Below are positions 6,629 through 7,988 of a DNA stretch of 7,988 nucleotides, piece after piece. The DNA is from Schaedlerella sp. Its GTDB lineage: Bacteria > Bacillota > Clostridia > Lachnospirales > Lachnospiraceae. Positions within the stretch are counted from its first letter, which is position 1, and each line of letters opens with the position of its first letter. Both the position numbers and the translations under genes were made by a program. The stretch is from assembly GCA_020024595.1 (NCBI GenBank), contig JAHHTO010000111.1, positions 1 to 7,988 of the forward strand, given 5' to 3'. The notes under the pieces are model-generated. The model was not told the DNA's origin. It did not search any database and was given only the letters and a program-made list of their open reading frames with translations.

Positions 6629-6657
6629 ATCTTACACGAACAGCAAACTGCTGTCAA
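6629..6657 (-). promoter_or_regulatory. Promoter of the ylxM-ffh-rpsP operon
   Basis: Minus strand TTGACA (6652-6657), a perfect -35 box, is followed by a 17-base spacer and TAAGAT (6629-6634, 4 of 6 to TATAAT). Transcription should start near 6622. The -35 box lies inside the 3' arm of the 14-bp inverted repeat that follows the peptidase gene, and the spacer includes part of an alternative hairpin ACAGCA-AAC-TGCTGT (plus-strand 6640-6654). Confidence 0.65.
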
Positions 6658-6680
6658 GTATTTTTTCTTGACAGCAGTTT
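6645..6680. terminator. Perfect 14-bp hairpin between the S8 peptidase gene and ylxM
   Basis: AAACTGCTGTCAAG (6645-6658) and CTTGACAGCAGTTT (6667-6680) are exact reverse complements around an 8-base loop. The hairpin begins 5 bases after the peptidase stop, as a gene-end terminator would. For minus-strand RNA the stem ends in UUU and then GCUG, a poor U-tract. For plus-strand RNA it ends in UUUUU, which is better, yet no plus-strand gene reads into it. It may act as a weak terminator or 3'-end stabiliser for the peptidase mRNA. Confidence 0.6.
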
Positions 6681-6685
6681 TTCAT

Positions 6686-7609
6686 TCAATCCACGGAATA
6701 TTTTCCTGTCATAAGCCGCTCCATATCCAGTATCCCCCAGCCATAGTTTTCTTGCTCATATGGAATACAACTTTCTCGAAGTCTGAGTTTTACTTCTACA
6801 TTTGTCATATCAGGATATTTAGACAACAAGCAGGCAACAGCACCGGAAACAATCGGTGTTGCCATAGATGTTCCGCTTTTCACAGTATAGGGCAGTCTCC
6901 ACTTATTGATATAATCTGCACTGCAGCTTGTGATCTCTATTCCCGGAGCTGCCAGATCCGGCTTTATCACACAATCTTCTGTCGGCCCTCTGCCGGAATA
7001 ATCCCATTTTTTTCTTTTCCCTTTCGCCTGTCCTCCGAGAAGATCCACCGCCCCCACTGTAATCACTTTACGACTGCTCCCCGGAACTGCCACACTTCCT
7101 TTTCGCGGACCATAATTCCCTGCCGATACGACCACTGTCATCCCTGCATCCCATAGCATTTCAACCCCTTTTAACAACTTTTGTTCCGCTTCCTGTTCCA
7201 AACCCGGATGTGTGCCTACAGAAATATTAACGATCTGTATTCTTTGTGTTTCCGCCTGTTCTAAAATCCATTCAATTCCATTCAACACCATTGAAACATT
7301 TCCATTTCCCGCTTTATCCAGCACTTTTACAATCACAAACTGTACTTTAGGAGCGATCCCTGCATATATTCCATCAGACATTTTTCCACTCCCGCCAAGA
7401 ATCCCCGCCACATGTGTTCCATGTCCACTATCATCATAGATTTCTTTTTTCTGGTTTACCATATCCTTAAATCCAATAATACGGCTTCCAAAATCGGGAT
7501 GAAGTATAATTCCCGTATCCAGAATTGCCACAGTAACTCCTTGCCCCTGATATTGTCCTTTCAAAATATCTTCACACCAATATCTCACAGCTTCTTTTGC
7601 CAGTTTCAT
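6686..7609 (-). CDS. Subtilisin-family (S8) serine peptidase, apparently cytoplasmic
   Basis: Serine endopeptidase of the subtilase superfamily. From the chosen start the protein has 307 residues with a complete catalytic set: Asp31 in AILDTGI, His63 in DDSGHGTHVAG, oxyanion Asn165 in VVVSAGN, and Ser248 in SGTSMATP. Only 30 residues precede the catalytic Asp, so there is no room for a signal peptide or for the usual 70-80 residue inhibitory propeptide. This points to an intracellular enzyme like ISP or AprX types; how it is kept inactive is unknown. The start ATG at 7607-7609 has AAGGAG six bases upstream. The frame stays open to a TTG at 7660 (324 residues), but the extra 17 residues look like leader sequence. 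No convincing promoter was seen. It is divergent from the Cys/Gly-rich gene 140 bases away, and its substrate is not evident. Confidence 0.9.
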   Translation of the reverse strand: MKLAKEAVRYWCEDILKGQYQGQGVTVAILDTGIILHPDFGSRIIGFKDMVNQKKEIYDDSGHGTHVAGILGGSGKMSDGIYAGIAPKVQFVIVKVLDKAGNGNVSMVLNGIEWILEQAETQRIQIVNISVGTHPGLEQEAEQKLLKGVEMLWDAGMTVVVSAGNYGPRKGSVAVPGSSRKVITVGAVDLLGGQAKGKRKKWDYSGRGPTEDCVIKPDLAAPGIEITSCSADYINKWRLPYTVKSGTSMATPIVSGAVACLLSKYPDMTNVEVKLRLRESCIPYEQENYGWGILDMERLMTGKYSVD

Positions 7610-7689
7610 AAGAAACTCCTTTTTAATCAAAATATTCATCGAAACTGTTTTTGTCCTCAATATCCTTCCTATAAATTCTTCTAATTCCT

Positions 7690-7718
7690 ATCACACATTT
7701 TCACCTCTCACATATTAT
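7690..7718 (+). promoter_or_regulatory. Candidate promoter for the Cys/Gly-rich protein gene
   Basis: Two readings fit the same place. As sigma-A: ATCACA (7690-7695, 4 of 6) with 17 bases to TATTAT (7713-7718, 5 of 6). As a sporulation sigma-K type promoter: AC at 7693-7694, 16 bases, then CATATTAT (7711-7718), which fits the CATANNNT pattern. The sigma-K reading would match a spore coat-like product, but the sequence alone cannot decide. Confidence 0.4.
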
Positions 7719-7749
7719 GAAGTGTAAACAAATTTTTGGAGGATTTACA

Positions 7750-7980
7750 ATGAGTGATTTAAGTGCTACAAACTGTGGATGTGGATGCGACAACAATGAT
7801 GGTGGTGGATTCCACAGAAATAACAATTCCTGCCTATGGATTATTCTGCTTCTGTGTTGCTGTGGTGGCTGTGGAAACTTTGGTTGTGGAAACAGCTGTG
7901 GAAACGGCTGCGGATGTGGAAACGACAGTTGCTTATGGATTATCTTGCTTCTGATCTTCTGTGGCGGATGCGGATTCTAA
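7750..7980 (+). CDS. Small Cys/Gly-rich two-repeat protein of unknown function
   Basis: 76 residues with 15 Cys, 17 Gly and 10 Asn, and almost no charged residues. The start ATG at 7750-7752 has GGAGGA six bases upstream; an in-frame upstream ATG at 7717 (87 residues) overlaps the candidate -10 box and lacks a binding site. The protein is two units of about 33 residues. Each has a CGCGC-type Asn-rich part and then SCLWIILLL..CGGCG (27-42 and 60-75, 14 of 16 identical). The hydrophobic stretches of 9-12 residues are short for spanning a membrane. There is no signal peptide. Similar short Gly/Cys-rich proteins in Clostridia have been given names such as 'chorion class high-cysteine protein', and the layout recalls small hydrophobic spore coat proteins. 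Both comparisons are from memory and unproven. Alternatives are a peptide precursor or a metal-binding protein. Only 8 bases follow the stop. Confidence 0.85.
   Translation: MSDLSATNCGCGCDNNDGGGFHRNNNSCLWIILLLCCCGGCGNFGCGNSCGNGCGCGNDSCLWIILLLIFCGGCGF
7828..7974 (+). repeat. Diverged internal tandem repeat in the Cys/Gly-rich gene
   Basis: Codons for residues 27-42 (7828-7875) and 60-75 (7927-7974) encode SCLWIILLLCCCGGCG and SCLWIILLLIFCGGCG. The offset is 99 bases. Fourteen residues are identical, but seven of those use different codons, including TCC against AGT for the serine. The duplication is therefore old and the peptide sequence has been kept by selection. Confidence 0.85.
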
Positions 7981-7988
7981 TTTCAGTC

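Noticed and set aside
6668..6696. Plus-strand TTGACA as a promoter
   Set aside because: The perfect -35 word exists only because of the palindrome; no -10 box lies at 16-18 bases and no plus-strand gene follows.
6668..7156. 162-codon plus-strand Cys/His-rich frame opposite the peptidase
   Set aside because: It is antisense to conserved catalytic parts of the S8 peptidase, and its Cys/His content follows from the reverse of Gly, Ala and Met codons.
7637..7660. Upstream TTG and ATG starts for the S8 peptidase
   Set aside because: The ATG at 7607-7609 has a well-spaced AAGGAG; the upstream codons have poor or badly spaced binding sites and add no recognisable targeting or propeptide sequence.
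7682..7708. Possible minus-strand leader peptide MCDRN before the peptidase
   Set aside because: AGAGGTG precedes an ATG followed by four codons and a stop, but without a promoter or an attenuator structure after it this is likely chance.
7763..7954. 63-codon frame overlapping the Cys/Gly-rich gene in another frame
   Set aside because: Val/Thr/Glu-rich readout of the same GTGGAAACT-like repeats; no ribosome binding site, while the chosen frame has one.
7828..7974. CRISPR-like or mobile repeat at the right edge
   Set aside because: Only two copies exist, both inside a coding frame, with codon-level drift and protein-level conservation, so it is a protein repeat.

Overview
The window looks like a piece of a Clostridia chromosome, most likely Lachnospiraceae. 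The reasons are the AT-leaning Firmicute-type coding sequence, strong AGGAGG-type ribosome binding sites, a 76-residue KH protein next to S16, a circularly permuted RbgA GTPase beside signal peptidase genes, and Gly/Cys-rich small-protein style typical of that group. The family assignment is inference; no search was run.

Nearly everything is on the minus strand, so the biological order runs from high to low coordinates. From about 6657 down to 1 there is a translation/secretion housekeeping cluster: ylxM, ffh (SRP54), rpsP (S16), khpA, rimM, trmD, rplS (L19), a signal peptidase I, rbgA/ylqF, a second signal peptidase I, and the first 16 codons of a probable rnhB. The products serve ribosome assembly (S16, L19, RimM, RbgA), tRNA modification (TrmD), RNA chaperoning (KhpA) and co-translational export (Ffh, YlxM, two leader peptidases).

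Regulatory structure visible in the sequence breaks the cluster into sub-units. A consensus TTGACA promoter lies in front of ylxM and overlaps the 3' arm of a perfect 14-bp hairpin that follows the upstream peptidase gene. Two hairpins lie in the 175-nt khpA-rimM gap. rplS has its own extended -10 promoter and a structured leader, and is followed by a clear intrinsic terminator, so L19 can be made separately from rimM-trmD. lepB, rbgA, the second lepB and rnhB follow that terminator, with small inverted repeats before the first lepB.

The right end (about 6686-7988) is accessory. It holds a subtilisin-family (S8) serine peptidase on the minus strand with no signal peptide or propeptide. Divergent from it is a 76-residue protein with 15 Cys and 17 Gly, made of two copies of a unit ending in a Trp-containing hydrophobic stretch and a GGCG tail. 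This pair is the least understood part of the window. There is no CRISPR array, transposase, tRNA or rRNA gene, and no gene-free stretch longer than 300 bases.
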